DNA of 64,000 bases from Salegentibacter salarius (GCF_900168265.1 NZ_FVZF01000002.1:124001-188000), one strand, 5' to 3'; shown: positions 51,859 through 61,327, counted from the first letter of the stretch. Notes: generated by a model not told the origin, from the sequence alone. A program made the numbers and translations.

Positions 51859-53181
51859 TTACTCGTAAATCTCTTTCACAAATTCGTCGTAAGTCACTTC
51901 TTTTTCTTCAAAAGACATTTTCTCTTTGTAGAAACCAAGCAATTTCTCGTTCATTAATTGCTCTGACATTCTTTTTACTTCATCCTGATTAGAAAGAATT
52001 CTTGCCGCGATATCGTCAAGTTCTTTATCTCCAGGATTCATTTGGCCAAATTGAGCCATTTGTTCTTTGATCTTTTCTTTAGCAAAAGCCTTAAGATCTT
52101 CAAACTCTACTGTAAGGTTATTTTCGTTTACTATTTTACCTTCAATTAACTGGTAACGTAAACCTTCTTCACTCTTTTCGTATTCTTCTTTGGCTTCTTC
52201 TTCGGTCATTGGTTTCTCACCAACGGTCTGAATCCATTTTTGAAGAAATTCTTTAGGAAGTTCAAATTTAGTTTGCTCAATAAGCTGCTTGGTCACATCG
52301 TTCATTAACTGCTGATCGCTTTGCTGCTTAAATTGCTTTGCTGCATCTTCCTTGATCTTTTCTTTAAGCTCATCTTCACTGGTTACTTTACCTTCACCAA
52401 AAAGCTTATCGAACAATTCCTGGTTAAGCTCTGCCAATTCTCTATGGTTGATCTCTTTTACCGTGAATTCTACTTCAATATCTAGATCGTGCGCTTTATC
52501 GTGCTCAATTCCTAAATGCTCGATTAACTCATGATCGTCTTCAAAAAGATTTTTAGTTTTTAAGGTGAAAGAATCACCAACTTTAGCTCCAACAAACTTA
52601 TTAAGGTTTCTTTTCCCCTTAAGTTTCTCTAATTCTATTGAAGTTTCTTTCTCAATCCCTTCTTCTTCATTCTTGAAGGTACCGGCAACGATATCGCCTT
52701 CTTCAGCTTCATCTTTAGAGATCAATTTCCCGTATTGTTTTCTAATAGATTCGATCTGGTTATTCACCATTTTCTCATCTGCCACAATATTATAATGGGT
52801 TACCGGCTTTTCAAGTTCAAGGTTTACATCAAACTCTGGAGCCAAACCAAGTTCAAACTCAAAAGTATATTCTTCTTTATTCCAATCGAAGTTTTCCTGC
52901 TCTTTAGGAATAGGATTTCCAAGAACATCCAGTTTTTCTTCGGTAAGATATTTATTTAGTGAATCCTGTAGAAGTTTGTTTACCTCATCTACCAAAACAG
53001 CCTGACCGTATTGTTTTTTCACCATTCCCATAGGCACGTGCCCTTTTCTAAAGCCGGGAATATTGGCGTTTTTACGGTAATCTTTTAAGATCTTTTCAAC
53101 TTTACCGGCATAGTCTTCTTTGGCGATATCTACTTTTACCACCGCATTCAATTCATCAATATTCTCTCTGGTAATATTCAT
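51859..53181 (-). CDS. tig: Trigger factor
   Basis: A 440-residue ribosome-associated chaperone. The N-terminal ribosome-binding loop reads IPGFRKGHVPMGMVKKQYG (near residues 40-58). A degenerate PPIase-like middle domain covers ~150-235, and a charged helical C-terminal domain follows. Sequence similarity in the middle domain is low, as usual in Bacteroidota. A good promoter lies just upstream. It heads the tig-clpP-clpX group, which links folding and proteolysis of new proteins. Confidence 0.96.
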   Translation of the reverse strand: MNITRENIDELNAVVKVDIAKEDYAGKVEKILKDYRKNANIPGFRKGHVPMGMVKKQYGQAVLVDEVNKLLQDSLNKYLTEEKLDVLGNPIPKEQENFDWNKEEYTFEFELGLAPEFDVNLELEKPVTHYNIVADEKMVNNQIESIRKQYGKLISKDEAEEGDIVAGTFKNEEEGIEKETSIELEKLKGKRNLNKFVGAKVGDSFTLKTKNLFEDDHELIEHLGIEHDKAHDLDIEVEFTVKEINHRELAELNQELFDKLFGEGKVTSEDELKEKIKEDAAKQFKQQSDQQLMNDVTKQLIEQTKFELPKEFLQKWIQTVGEKPMTEEEAKEEYEKSEEGLRYQLIEGKIVNENNLTVEFEDLKAFAKEKIKEQMAQFGQMNPGDKELDDIAARILSNQDEVKRMSEQLMNEKLLGFYKEKMSFEEKEVTYDEFVKEIYE

Positions 53182-53207
53182 CTTGACTTGTTATAAAAAT
53201 TGGAGTG

Positions 53208-53238
53208 CAAAATTACACTTTTTTCCCAAGCCAACAAA
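53208..53238 (-). promoter_or_regulatory. Promoter of tig (-33 TTTG, -7 TAnnTTTG)
   Basis: The minus strand reads TTTG at 53238-53235, then 19 nt, then TAATTTTG at 53215-53208. Both elements and the spacing match the Bacteroidota primary-sigma consensus. The ATG follows 26 nt downstream of the -7 box. Confidence 0.75.
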
Positions 53239-53268
53239 GTTTCAAATTATTGAATTCCAGCATAGTTC

Positions 53269-53610
53269 CTAATCTTTTCCCAATAATGAAAAAAGCAGGG
53301 ATTGAAACAGGGATAAAAGCAAGCTAAAAAGCAGGGCAATAAAAAAGCCGCTAACTCCAAATCCTGAAACAAAAGCATCTGCCAGTAAAATAATTATCGC
53401 ATTGATCACCAGTAAAAACAAGCCTAAAGTTAGTATAGTTACGGGTAAGGTAAGAATTACCAGAAGGGGTTTTACTAACAAGTTTAGGATCGCCAGAACC
53501 AGTGCCACTATTATAGCTGTTAAATAACCGGCTACCTCAACGCCTGGCAGAAATTTAGCCAGGATCACCACAGCTAATGCAGTAAGTAGTATTCTTAATA
53601 TAAAACTCAT
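53269..53610 (-). CDS. Holin-4-family small membrane protein (not phage)
   Basis: A 113-residue protein with four hydrophobic segments and almost no polar sequence, of the family named phage holin 4_2/mycobacterial membrane protein. FILRILLTALAVVILAKFLPGV opens it, and LAILNLLVKPLLVILTLPVTI is the signature segment. In free-living bacteria this protein is common in chromosomes and unrelated to prophage; its function is unknown. No phage genes lie nearby. It sits alone between the terminator of the FadL-SGNH operon and the tig promoter. Confidence 0.88.
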   Translation of the reverse strand: MSFILRILLTALAVVILAKFLPGVEVAGYLTAIIVALVLAILNLLVKPLLVILTLPVTILTLGLFLLVINAIIILLADAFVSGFGVSGFFIALLFSLLLSLFQSLLFSLLGKD

Positions 53611-53641
53611 AATTTTAAGATTAGTTAGTTTCTGAAAAATA

Positions 53642-53669
53642 CAAAAAACGCCGGAAAAATCCGGCGTTT
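53642..53669 (-). terminator. Rho-independent terminator after the SGNH esterase gene
   Basis: AAACGCCGG and CCGGCGTTT (53646-53669) form a strong GC stem around AAAAAT. On the minus strand it is followed by TTTTTTGT. It lies about 28 nt beyond the stop at 53697. Confidence 0.9.
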
Positions 53670-53696
53670 CTATTTTTGTAATATAAAGTAATGGTT

Positions 53697-55262
53697 TTAC
53701 TGCACTTCGTTACTTAGAGTAACTGTACCATAAGTTCCAACATTTACTTTTGGCACACTAGCATTATATGTTGAATTGATCACATCAATAATTTCGTTAG
53801 CCATAACTGCATTTCCACGAGGAGTTAAATGAATTCCATCAAGAGAAAAAGCACCACCTGCTCCAAATTCTGAAGTTATGGTTCCGCCGTCAAAAGAAAT
53901 TCCACCTTCTGCCAATTGATTTAACAAGCCCTGAGCATCTACATACCCTAATCCATTAGCATCAGCAATGGCCTGGATAGACGCATTATAAGCTGCAGTT
54001 GCCTGTTCTATATTAGCTAATTCAGCTTCATCTAAAGCATCAGCATCGTCAATTCCGTTTACCGCTCCAAAAAGTGCGTTCGCCTCTTCCTGAGTTGGAG
54101 TTTGACCTTGTTGTAAAGCTCCAAGAATTTGCATTACCTGTGGCGAAAGGCTAACTGCACCATAACCCTGCGCTAAAGCAGCCTGGTCTATGGTTAAAAC
54201 TAGTTTTTCTTCTGCCGTCATTTGTCTAAACCCTAGTGGATTCGCCTCTGAAGGCTCCACATCTATTAAGAACCTATTTGCACCCTCACTAAAAGTGATC
54301 GCATATTGTGAAGCTAAAGCCTGTGCTTGTTCAGCAGGAACTCCCTGCTGCATTAATCCGCCAGCAAAAACCTGTGAAACAGCCTGGAAATAACCGGTTA
54401 AATTAGCTGCTGTTTCAGCATCTAATGCAAGTGCATTATTTGGCACTGTATTAAAGAATGGTACCGCAGCAACATCTGGAATGTTAACTAAAACTCCTCC
54501 ACTTGCTGAAGCCGCTAAAGCCTGAACCATTTGCCCGTAAATACCGGCAAAGGCATTAGGATCTGTAATATCGTTTTCTCCGTAAGTAGAAGGATCTAAA
54601 TTGTTTAACTGAAATTCTCCCGTTCCCCCAGAAGTAGCGTAACCCAATACATCGTTATTTCCTATCCATAAAGAGAAAAAAGTTGGATTTTGAGCAAGCG
54701 CATCTTCTAAAACTGTAGCACTTGGGGAAGAAGCAAAACGAGCAAAATATGGGTTTGCAGTTCCTGTAACTATATTTTGAACATTTCCATAACCGGAAAA
54801 TCCAAGATGGTAAGATTTAGCTCCCGGTACACCCATATTACTAAATGGGCCCTGCAACACACTCCCAACTTCGGTAGTAGCTTGCATACCTGTGTATACT
54901 TGTGGAGAACGAGCTCCATTTTCACCTGCAGCCAATACAAGTCGGTTTTGAGTGATTTGGTTTCCGCCTAATAAAAGTCCGCCGGCATTATCATTCATAA
55001 AAGGAATGGTAAATTCCTCAACATCCTGAGTTTTTTCAAATTGTTGTGAAAGAATATTCGGATAAGAGTTTTCCTGCCCGGTAATATAAAGGGCATTGTC
55101 TGCATAACCCGCTGTAAGAGAATTACCCAAAGCTACATACCTGGAAAAATCGGCTTCTCCATTGGTATAAGCACCGGCTTCGTCTACCGGATTATCAAAT
55201 TCTGGCTCACAGGAAACAATTCCCAGCGCCAATACTGCTATATATTTAAAATAATGTTTCAT
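53697..55262 (-). CDS. SGNH/GDSL-family lipoprotein esterase
   Basis: A 521-residue lipoprotein (signal ending IVSC, Cys18). Block I reads VALGNSLTAGY with nucleophile Ser48, block III WIGNNDVLGY lies near residue 200, and block V DGIHLTPRGN gives Asp475/His478. It is much longer than typical SGNH hydrolases because of an inserted Ala/Gln-rich helical region (~255-430). It probably acts as an outer-membrane-facing esterase or lipase. It follows the FadL-type porin gene by 9 nt, so the two may serve uptake and hydrolysis of lipid or hydrophobic esters. The substrate is unknown. Confidence 0.9.
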   Translation of the reverse strand: MKHYFKYIAVLALGIVSCEPEFDNPVDEAGAYTNGEADFSRYVALGNSLTAGYADNALYITGQENSYPNILSQQFEKTQDVEEFTIPFMNDNAGGLLLGGNQITQNRLVLAAGENGARSPQVYTGMQATTEVGSVLQGPFSNMGVPGAKSYHLGFSGYGNVQNIVTGTANPYFARFASSPSATVLEDALAQNPTFFSLWIGNNDVLGYATSGGTGEFQLNNLDPSTYGENDITDPNAFAGIYGQMVQALAASASGGVLVNIPDVAAVPFFNTVPNNALALDAETAANLTGYFQAVSQVFAGGLMQQGVPAEQAQALASQYAITFSEGANRFLIDVEPSEANPLGFRQMTAEEKLVLTIDQAALAQGYGAVSLSPQVMQILGALQQGQTPTQEEANALFGAVNGIDDADALDEAELANIEQATAAYNASIQAIADANGLGYVDAQGLLNQLAEGGISFDGGTITSEFGAGGAFSLDGIHLTPRGNAVMANEIIDVINSTYNASVPKVNVGTYGTVTLSNEVQ

Positions 55263-55271
55263 TTTCTAATT

Positions 55272-56522
55272 TTATAATTTGTAGGTTACACCAAGTCCAG
55301 GAATAAAGGCTGAAGTCTTATAAGTTCCTTCAAATGGAACATTTTGCCCATTTTCGCTATAATAATCGTAAGACTCATCTACTTCTTCATACCTGTTATA
55401 AAGGAAAGCCGCATCTATAGAGAATTTGTCATTCACATTTACAGAAAGACCACCGGTAAATCCGTGAGCATCGTTTCTTGGAGTTTCAGGAGCAAAGTAA
55501 CCAGACTGTACTGGAGATTCATCAAAGTAATATCCAACTCTCAAGGTAATAGTTTCGTTGGCAAGATATTGCAAACCAAATCTATAAGTTGAAGAATTTT
55601 TATAATTACGTGGATTTTCAGAATCAGGAATTTGTGCATTTGCGAAGTCTAAATCTAAAGACTCATAAACGTCCCAGTAAGTCATATTATAATCGAAAGC
55701 AAGAAGCCATTTGTCTAAAAGCTCGTAAGAAACTCCTACCGAAAGCTCAGCTGGCATTGGTAAAGACGCATCAAATTCTGTATTCTGAAAAGGAGTTAAT
55801 GGTGAATTTGGAATATTTTCAAAAGTAGCATCTCCACCTTCGGCTTCCACCATAATTTCACTTCGGTAATTAATACCAAAACGTAAATCTTCAGTAGCAT
55901 TATACATCGCACTGGCTGACCATCCAAAGGCACTTACGCCGCTGGCATCTACAGTTACGTTAGAACGATTTCCTTCTATATCGGTTAAAGTACGGTTTAG
56001 GTTTCGGTTAAAATTCACCGATCCATTTACATAGATTGGTCCACCACCAACACTTAATTTATCTGAAATTTTTACTGCAGCCAAAGCCTGAATATATATA
56101 GCCTGAAGATCTATAGTATTCACCAAATGAGATCCAGCCCAATCTGTTGGCCATTCTACGCTACTCCCATAAGGGGTATAAGCAGCAAGCCCTAAAGTTA
56201 GCCAGTCGTTTACTCTATAAGACCCATAAGCATAAAAAGGAGTTCCCACAGGACTGTCAGTCTCAGAACTAAGTCCGAATTCTGAGTTTTGGTATTTCAC
56301 ACTAGAAAATACGGCACTGGCACCAGCGGCTACATTTATCTTATTTTCAAGATAAACAAGCCCAGCCGGGTTAAAAAAAGCAAGTTCGGCATTGTTAACT
56401 ACCGCCACTCCCGTGTGACCCATAGCAAGCGATCGTTGTCCCTGAAGACTCACCCTATACCCACCGGCATAAGTTACCGCAGCCATTAGACCAAAAAGGC
56501 CCAGGAAAAGTAATTTTTTCAT
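55272..56522 (-). CDS. OmpP1/FadL-family outer-membrane transporter
   Basis: A 416-residue outer-membrane beta-barrel with a signal peptide (to about VTYAGG). The N-terminal hatch motif reads NNAELAFFNPAGLVYLE near residues 43-59, typical of FadL/TodX proteins, and the barrel ends in a C-terminal aromatic-rich strand (GLGVTYKL). Such channels pass long-chain fatty acids or aromatics across the outer membrane. It is the first gene of an operon with the SGNH lipoprotein. A promoter with -33 and -7 elements precedes it. Confidence 0.94.
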   Translation of the reverse strand: MKKLLFLGLFGLMAAVTYAGGYRVSLQGQRSLAMGHTGVAVVNNAELAFFNPAGLVYLENKINVAAGASAVFSSVKYQNSEFGLSSETDSPVGTPFYAYGSYRVNDWLTLGLAAYTPYGSSVEWPTDWAGSHLVNTIDLQAIYIQALAAVKISDKLSVGGGPIYVNGSVNFNRNLNRTLTDIEGNRSNVTVDASGVSAFGWSASAMYNATEDLRFGINYRSEIMVEAEGGDATFENIPNSPLTPFQNTEFDASLPMPAELSVGVSYELLDKWLLAFDYNMTYWDVYESLDLDFANAQIPDSENPRNYKNSSTYRFGLQYLANETITLRVGYYFDESPVQSGYFAPETPRNDAHGFTGGLSVNVNDKFSIDAAFLYNRYEEVDESYDYYSENGQNVPFEGTYKTSAFIPGLGVTYKL

Positions 56523-56564
56523 AATTGAATTGGATTTTATAGTATTCTAATAATTTCTTGGTAT

Positions 56565-56594
56565 CAAATTTAGCATAAATTACATATTACTCAA
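56565..56594 (-). promoter_or_regulatory. Promoter of the FadL-type gene (-33 TTG, -7 TAnnTTTG)
   Basis: The minus strand has TTG at 56594-56592, a 19-nt spacer and TAAATTTG at 56572-56565. The ATG at 56522 is about 42 nt downstream of the -7 box. The elements match the Bacteroidota consensus. Confidence 0.6.
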
Positions 56595-56641
56595 GAAAAT
56601 TGGATTATTTATTATGCACACATAATAAATTTAGAAAGATT

Positions 56642-57406
56642 TTAAAGAAAGTCAACAACAGCTGCATAGAAATCATCCATTTTCTCAGCGTGAACCCAAT
56701 GTCCGGCGTTTGCGATTTCTTTGAATTCTACTTCCGGGAATTGATTTTTAATATCTGCCCGGTCTTCTTTTTTAATATAATTTGAATTAGCTCCTTTTAT
56801 AAATAGTGTAGGCCCGCTATAAACTTTATCCTGCGGCAGCGCCCGCCCCACTTCTTCAATATTATCTTTTAAAGTTTGAAGATTAACTTTTAAACGATAA
56901 TCACCTTTAGAGGTACGATTAAGGTTTTTCAGCAGAAAAAGCCGTACCGGTTTTTCTGAAATAAAATCTGAAAGTAATTTATCGCCATCCTTTCGCGATT
57001 CCAGGTTAGCATCTTCCAAAGCGGTTAAGCCTTCTAATATTTGTTGATGATGTGGTTCATAATATTTTGGAGCAATATCTACCACGATAAGCTTTTTTAC
57101 TAGATCTGGATAGTTTGCAGCAGCAAGCATCGCAGTTTTACCACCCATAGAATGCCCCATTAATATGATTTTCGATAAAGAATGTTGCTCACAATAGGCT
57201 TTAATATCTTCAGCCATTAGTTGATAACTGTGACTATCTGTATGCGGACTTTTACCGTGGTTACGCTGATCTACAAGGTGAACCTGGAAATTCTTTTCTT
57301 CTGCAAGTTTGCTACCAATGGTTTTCCAGTTATCGCTCATCCCCAAAAATCCGTGGAGAATTAAAAGCGGCGTGCCCTCTCCTATTATTATAGAGTTTAA
57401 TTTCAT
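56642..57406 (-). CDS. Alpha/beta hydrolase, YbfF-like
   Basis: A 254-residue alpha/beta-hydrolase. The oxyanion HGF motif is at residues 18-20, the nucleophile elbow GHSMGGK gives Ser86, and AGHWVHAEK near residue 237 carries the catalytic His. It has no signal peptide. Length and order match the YbfF-type esterases, which act on short acyl-CoA or esters in vitro; the physiological substrate is unknown. It lies 25 nt downstream of pdxJ on the same strand and is probably co-transcribed. Confidence 0.9.
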   Translation of the reverse strand: MKLNSIIIGEGTPLLILHGFLGMSDNWKTIGSKLAEEKNFQVHLVDQRNHGKSPHTDSHSYQLMAEDIKAYCEQHSLSKIILMGHSMGGKTAMLAAANYPDLVKKLIVVDIAPKYYEPHHQQILEGLTALEDANLESRKDGDKLLSDFISEKPVRLFLLKNLNRTSKGDYRLKVNLQTLKDNIEEVGRALPQDKVYSGPTLFIKGANSNYIKKEDRADIKNQFPEVEFKEIANAGHWVHAEKMDDFYAAVVDFL

Positions 57407-57431
57407 CGTTTTTCTGTTTTCTAAAAATGAA

Positions 57432-58145
57432 TTATTTCAGAAGTTCAAGATATTTTTTAATCGTTGTTTCCAATCCCATATATAAGGCTTCAGCGATTAG
57501 CGCGTGGCCAATGGAAACTTCATCAAGATGCGGAACATGCACATTAAAAAACTTAATGTTATCTAAGGAAAGGTCGTGACCTGCATTAATTCCTAAACCT
57601 AATTGATGCGCTAATTCCGCACATTTTGTATACGGTTCTACTCCAGATTTATCGCCTTTTGCAAATTTCACGGCAAAATCTTCGGTATATAATTCAATTC
57701 GGTCTGTTCCTGTTTCTGCAGCTCCTTCTATCATTTTTTCATCTGGATCTACAAAAATTGAAGTTCTAATACCATTATCTTTAAACTCCTGAATCACTTC
57801 CTGGAGAAATTTCTTGTTTTTAATGGTATCCCAACCGGCGTTAGAAGTAATCGCATCTTCAGCATCTGGCACCAAAGTAACCTGCGCTGGTTTAGCTTCC
57901 ATCACCAAATTGATAAATTTCGCTACCGGATTTCCTTCTATATTAAATTCGGTTTTTACAATGGATGAAAGATCCCGAACATCCTGGTAAGTAATATGGC
58001 GTTCATCTGGTCTTGGGTGCACGGTGATTCCCTGCCCGCCAAAAGACTCTATTTTCTTAGCTGCTTCAACTACAGCAGGAATGTTACCACCACGAGCATT
58101 TCGTAAAGTGGCAATTTTATTGATATTTACACTTAATTTCGTCAT
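57432..58145 (-). CDS. pdxJ: Pyridoxine 5'-phosphate synthase
   Basis: A 237-residue PdxJ, the TIM-barrel enzyme that condenses 1-deoxyxylulose-5-phosphate and 3-amino-2-oxopropyl phosphate to pyridoxine 5'-phosphate. [16 protein letters not shown] (start), [13 protein letters not shown] near residues 40-52, VTLVPD near 75-80 and [12 protein letters not shown] near 193-204 are diagnostic. It is the first gene of a two-gene unit with the alpha/beta hydrolase and is divergent from the CBS-nadK operon. Confidence 0.97.
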   Translation of the reverse strand: MTKLSVNINKIATLRNARGGNIPAVVEAAKKIESFGGQGITVHPRPDERHITYQDVRDLSSIVKTEFNIEGNPVAKFINLVMEAKPAQVTLVPDAEDAITSNAGWDTIKNKKFLQEVIQEFKDNGIRTSIFVDPDEKMIEGAAETGTDRIELYTEDFAVKFAKGDKSGVEPYTKCAELAHQLGLGINAGHDLSLDNIKFFNVHVPHLDEVSIGHALIAEALYMGLETTIKKYLELLK

Positions 58146-58164
58146 TTTATAAGCTTTTGTTTAA

Positions 58165-58172
58165 CAAAAATA
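58165..58172 (-). promoter_or_regulatory. TAnnTTTG -7 box upstream of pdxJ
   Basis: The minus strand reads TATTTTTG about 20 nt before the pdxJ ATG. No good -33 element is visible at 17-21 nt spacing, so the call is weak. Confidence 0.4.
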
Positions 58173-58235
58173 CAAACTTGGAAATGCCCTAATGAATTTT
58201 ATTTTAATTAATTTGCATAAAAACGAAGCGACATC

Positions 58236-58892
58236 ATGAAGATGGATAATTTTATAATTAACGATGTTTCCATAAGGCATTTTTCTGATAAAATTGGGGA
58301 AGTCCAGGACTTATTCAATCAGTTAACCTATTCGCATTTGCCGGTAGAAAACAACGGTATTTATATGGGTTGCATTTCAGAAAATGATATTCGTTGCTTT
58401 GAAGCCGAAAAATCTTTAGAAGATTATCAATATGCTTTAGAAGGTTTTTTTGTGAGAAATACAGATTTTTGGCTGGATATTTTAGAACGTTTTGCGCAGA
58501 ACAACACCAATATTTTACCGGTTTTAGATGAAGAAAATCATTATCTAGGTTATGTTGAGCTAAACGAGATCATTGCCCTTTTTAATGAAACCCCGTTTTT
58601 AAGCGAAGCGGGAAATATTATCGTAATCCAAAAAGGAATAAAGGATTACTCCTTTAGTGAAATCGTGCAGATTGTAGAATCTAATAGCGCAAATATTCTT
58701 GGTTCATTTATTTCGAAAATTGAAAATGACGTAGTTCAAATCACCATTAAATTGAGTCCGTCTGGAATAAATGAGATCATTCAGTCTTTCCGCAGGTATG
58801 GCTATAAAATTATTTCTGAACACCGGGAAGATAATTTCAATAAAAATCTTAGAGACCGCTCTAAGTATTTAGATAAATATATGAATATATGA
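58236..58892 (+). CDS. CBS-domain protein
   Basis: A 218-residue cytoplasmic protein with a CBS pair in the N-terminal two-thirds (FNQLTYSHLPVENNGIYMG; NNTNILPVLDEENHYLGYV). The C-terminal ~80 residues resemble a small ACT-like regulatory domain (IKDYSFSEIVQIVESNSANI). CBS pairs usually bind adenine nucleotides. Its stop overlaps the start of nadK (ATGA), so it may modulate NAD kinase or report energy state. That link is inferred from context. Confidence 0.9.
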   Translation: MKMDNFIINDVSIRHFSDKIGEVQDLFNQLTYSHLPVENNGIYMGCISENDIRCFEAEKSLEDYQYALEGFFVRNTDFWLDILERFAQNNTNILPVLDEENHYLGYVELNEIIALFNETPFLSEAGNIIVIQKGIKDYSFSEIVQIVESNSANILGSFISKIENDVVQITIKLSPSGINEIIQSFRRYGYKIISEHREDNFNKNLRDRSKYLDKYMNI

Positions 58893-59773
58893 AAGTAGGC
58901 ATCTACGGTCAATTTTATCACACCAATGCCGGGACTTATATAGCACAGCTTCTGGAACTACTGAAGCGTAAAAACATCAATGTAATTATTGAAAAAGATT
59001 TCCTGGAACTTATTCATTTAAATAAGACCATTAATGAAGATTATTCTTACTTCAGCACTTTTGAAGAACTGAATAACAGCTTTGATCTATTCTTTTGTAT
59101 TGGCGGTGATGGTACTATTTTAAAGTCAATTAATTACATCAGGAATTTAGATATCCCAATAGTTGGCATTAATACAGGAAGATTAGGCTTTTTGGCAACT
59201 ATCCAAAAGGAAGAGATTAAAGATAGCCTGGAAACTATCTTGCAAAAAGATTACAGCATTTCTTCTCGCAGTGTATTAAATATTAGCACAAACCCGCCAA
59301 GCCACGATCCTGTTTTTAAAAATATTGCCTTGAATGAGATTGCCGTAAGCCGAAAAAACACCACCTCTATGATTACGGTAGACACCTGGCTAAACGATCA
59401 ATATCTAAATTCTTACTGGGCAGATGGCTTAATTGTTTCTACACCAACGGGATCTACCGGCTATTCTCTTAGCTGTGGCGGCCCCGTAATAACACCAGAT
59501 GCTGCATCTATTATTATCACACCCATTGCGCCGCACAATTTAAATGCCCGCCCTTTAGTAATTAAAGACGACACCAAAATAACACTTCGGGTTTCAGGAA
59601 GAGAAGATTCTCACCTGGTCTCTATGGATTCCCGAATTGCCACCCTGGAAAATGATACCGAGATCATTATTGAAAAAGCACCCTACGCGATAAACCTTGT
59701 TGAACTTAACGGCGATAGTTTTCTTCAAACCCTCAGAAAAAAGCTCATGTGGGGAGAAGATAAACGCAATTAA
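58889..59773 (+). CDS. nadK: NAD kinase
   Basis: A 294-residue NAD kinase. The signature GGDGT is at residues 72-76, with the catalytic Asp74. NTGRLGFLATI lies near 96-106, and SPTGSTGYSLSCGGP and the DAASIIITPIAPHNLNARP segment complete the NAD/ATP site. It phosphorylates NAD to NADP. It is translationally coupled to the upstream CBS gene. The following gene has its own promoter 100 nt downstream. Confidence 0.96.
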   Translation: MKVGIYGQFYHTNAGTYIAQLLELLKRKNINVIIEKDFLELIHLNKTINEDYSYFSTFEELNNSFDLFFCIGGDGTILKSINYIRNLDIPIVGINTGRLGFLATIQKEEIKDSLETILQKDYSISSRSVLNISTNPPSHDPVFKNIALNEIAVSRKNTTSMITVDTWLNDQYLNSYWADGLIVSTPTGSTGYSLSCGGPVITPDAASIIITPIAPHNLNARPLVIKDDTKITLRVSGREDSHLVSMDSRIATLENDTEIIIEKAPYAINLVELNGDSFLQTLRKKLMWGEDKRN

Positions 59774-59826
59774 GCAATAAATGATTTTAAAAACTGTTTA
59801 AGAACATGTACAAATTTGCTCAAATT

Positions 59827-59856
59827 ATTGTAGAGCAAACATTATTGTTATATTTG
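59827..59856 (+). promoter_or_regulatory. Promoter of the DUF6089-uppS-bamA operon
   Basis: ATTG at 59827-59830 and TATATTTG at 59849-59856 are separated by 18 nt, a good match to the Bacteroidota -33/-7 elements. The ATG follows at 59874. Confidence 0.65.
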
Positions 59857-59873
59857 CAAACTTTTGAAAACCT

Positions 59874-60578
59874 ATGAGGTACATATTAGTTGTAGTAATC
59901 TTGCTTGTTTTTGCCCCAAAAACAAATTCACAAACATTTGAAGTAGGACCATATATTGGTGGCGCTAATTACATTGGTGATGTAGGCCGAACCAATTTTG
60001 TACTTCCAAATAGCCTGGTTGGCGGCGCACTTCTTAAATGGAATCGCAGCTCACGGCATGCTTTTAGATTCTCCCTTTTATACGCTGAAATAAATGCCGA
60101 TGATACCGATTCTAACGATCCCAGAAGAGCGAGCAGAGGCTATTCTTTTACCAATACTATTGCAGAAGCTTCCCTTGGATTAGAATTTAATTTCTGGAGT
60201 TTTGACCTTCATGAAGGTCACCCGCAAAGTACTCCTTATCTTTATACCGGAATAACATATTTTAGAGTAGACCACTTATTACTGAGTGCAGATTTCCCCA
60301 ATGGGGAATTGGAAAACCAGGGAGCCAACTGGGATTTTGCGATTCCGGTGGTTTTTGGTTACAAAGAAAGCATAACACGCCATATTGTAGGAGCGCTGGA
60401 AGTAGGCGTACGCTATACGTTTACCGATAATTTAGACGGAAGCTGGCCAGAAGAAATTTTTGGAAATAGAATGCCCAAAAGGGAATTCGGAAATAGAAAC
60501 ACCAACGATTGGTATGTTTTCACAGGAGTAAATTTCACCTTTTCATGGGGAAGAGAACCTTGCTATAGCCGATTTTAA
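59874..60578 (+). CDS. DUF6089-family outer-membrane-type protein
   Basis: A 234-residue protein with a signal peptide ending near TNSQT and a beta-rich body of alternating hydrophobic residues ending in a C-terminal strand (GVNFTFSWGREPCYSRF). Together these suggest a small outer-membrane beta-barrel. The family (DUF6089) is a standard neighbour of uppS and bamA in flavobacteria. The function is unknown; a link to envelope assembly is inferred from the conserved position. Only 1 nt separates it from uppS. Confidence 0.88.
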   Translation: MRYILVVVILLVFAPKTNSQTFEVGPYIGGANYIGDVGRTNFVLPNSLVGGALLKWNRSSRHAFRFSLLYAEINADDTDSNDPRRASRGYSFTNTIAEASLGLEFNFWSFDLHEGHPQSTPYLYTGITYFRVDHLLLSADFPNGELENQGANWDFAIPVVFGYKESITRHIVGALEVGVRYTFTDNLDGSWPEEIFGNRMPKREFGNRNTNDWYVFTGVNFTFSWGREPCYSRF

Positions 60579-60579
60579 T

Positions 60580-61320
60580 ATGAATTATAAAGACAACATA
60601 GACCTTAAAAAACTACCAAAGCATATTGCCATAATTATGGATGGCAATGGAAGGTGGGCGCGAAAAAAGGGCTTCTTAAGGGCCGCGGGGCACGAAGAAG
60701 GCACTACCGCTGTTCGGGATGTTGTAGAAGCTTCAGCCGAAATTGGCATTGAACACCTAACCCTTTATGCCTTTTCTACCGAAAATTGGAATCGCCCAAA
60801 ATTAGAAGTAGACACTTTAATGCGTTTACTGGTTTCCTCTTTAAAGAAGGAAATCAAAACACTTCAGAAAAATAATATTCGTTTAAATGCGATAGGGAAT
60901 TTAAAAACCCTTCCGAAGAAAGTATTTCGGGAACTTAATGAGGTTATAGAGAAAACCAAGACCAACAATCGCATGATTCTCAACCTTGCGCTTAGCTACG
61001 GTTCACGGGAAGAATTAACCTCAGCAATACGTGAAATTAGCCTGAAAGTTAAAAATAATGAAATAACCGCCGATGCTATTGATGAATCGGTTATAAATCA
61101 GCATCTTTACACCCGAAATTTTCCGGAGGTAGATTTATTAATCAGAACCAGCGGAGAACAACGCATTAGCAACTTCCTATTATGGCAAATTGCTTATGCA
61201 GAATTATATTTTACAAAAACTTTATGGCCAGATTTTAGAAAAGAAAATCTTTTTGAAGCCATTTACAATTATCAAAATAGAGAAAGACGATTTGGAAAAA
61301 CCAGTGAGCAACTTAGTTAG
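60580..61320 (+). CDS. uppS: Isoprenyl transferase (undecaprenyl diphosphate synthase)
   Basis: A 246-residue cis-prenyltransferase. HIAIIMDGNGRWARKKG near residues 15-31 carries the catalytic Asp, LTLYAFSTENWNRP near 59-72 is the second signature, and LLIRTSGEQRISNFLLWQIAYAEL near 184-207 binds the isopentenyl diphosphate. It makes the C55 lipid carrier for cell-wall and O-antigen synthesis. It lies 1 nt after DUF6089 and 7 nt before bamA, one operon for envelope construction. Confidence 0.97.
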   Translation: MNYKDNIDLKKLPKHIAIIMDGNGRWARKKGFLRAAGHEEGTTAVRDVVEASAEIGIEHLTLYAFSTENWNRPKLEVDTLMRLLVSSLKKEIKTLQKNNIRLNAIGNLKTLPKKVFRELNEVIEKTKTNNRMILNLALSYGSREELTSAIREISLKVKNNEITADAIDESVINQHLYTRNFPEVDLLIRTSGEQRISNFLLWQIAYAELYFTKTLWPDFRKENLFEAIYNYQNRERRFGKTSEQLS

Positions 61321-61327
61321 CGCATTC

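Noticed and set aside
53269..53610. Prophage remnant suggested by the holin-family name
   Set aside because: No other phage-like gene is nearby and this family is a common chromosomal membrane protein in Bacteroidota.
61190..61327. N-terminal extension of bamA within uppS
   Set aside because: The extension is out-of-frame uppS sequence. The ATG at 61328 opens a proper signal peptide, so the shorter start is used.
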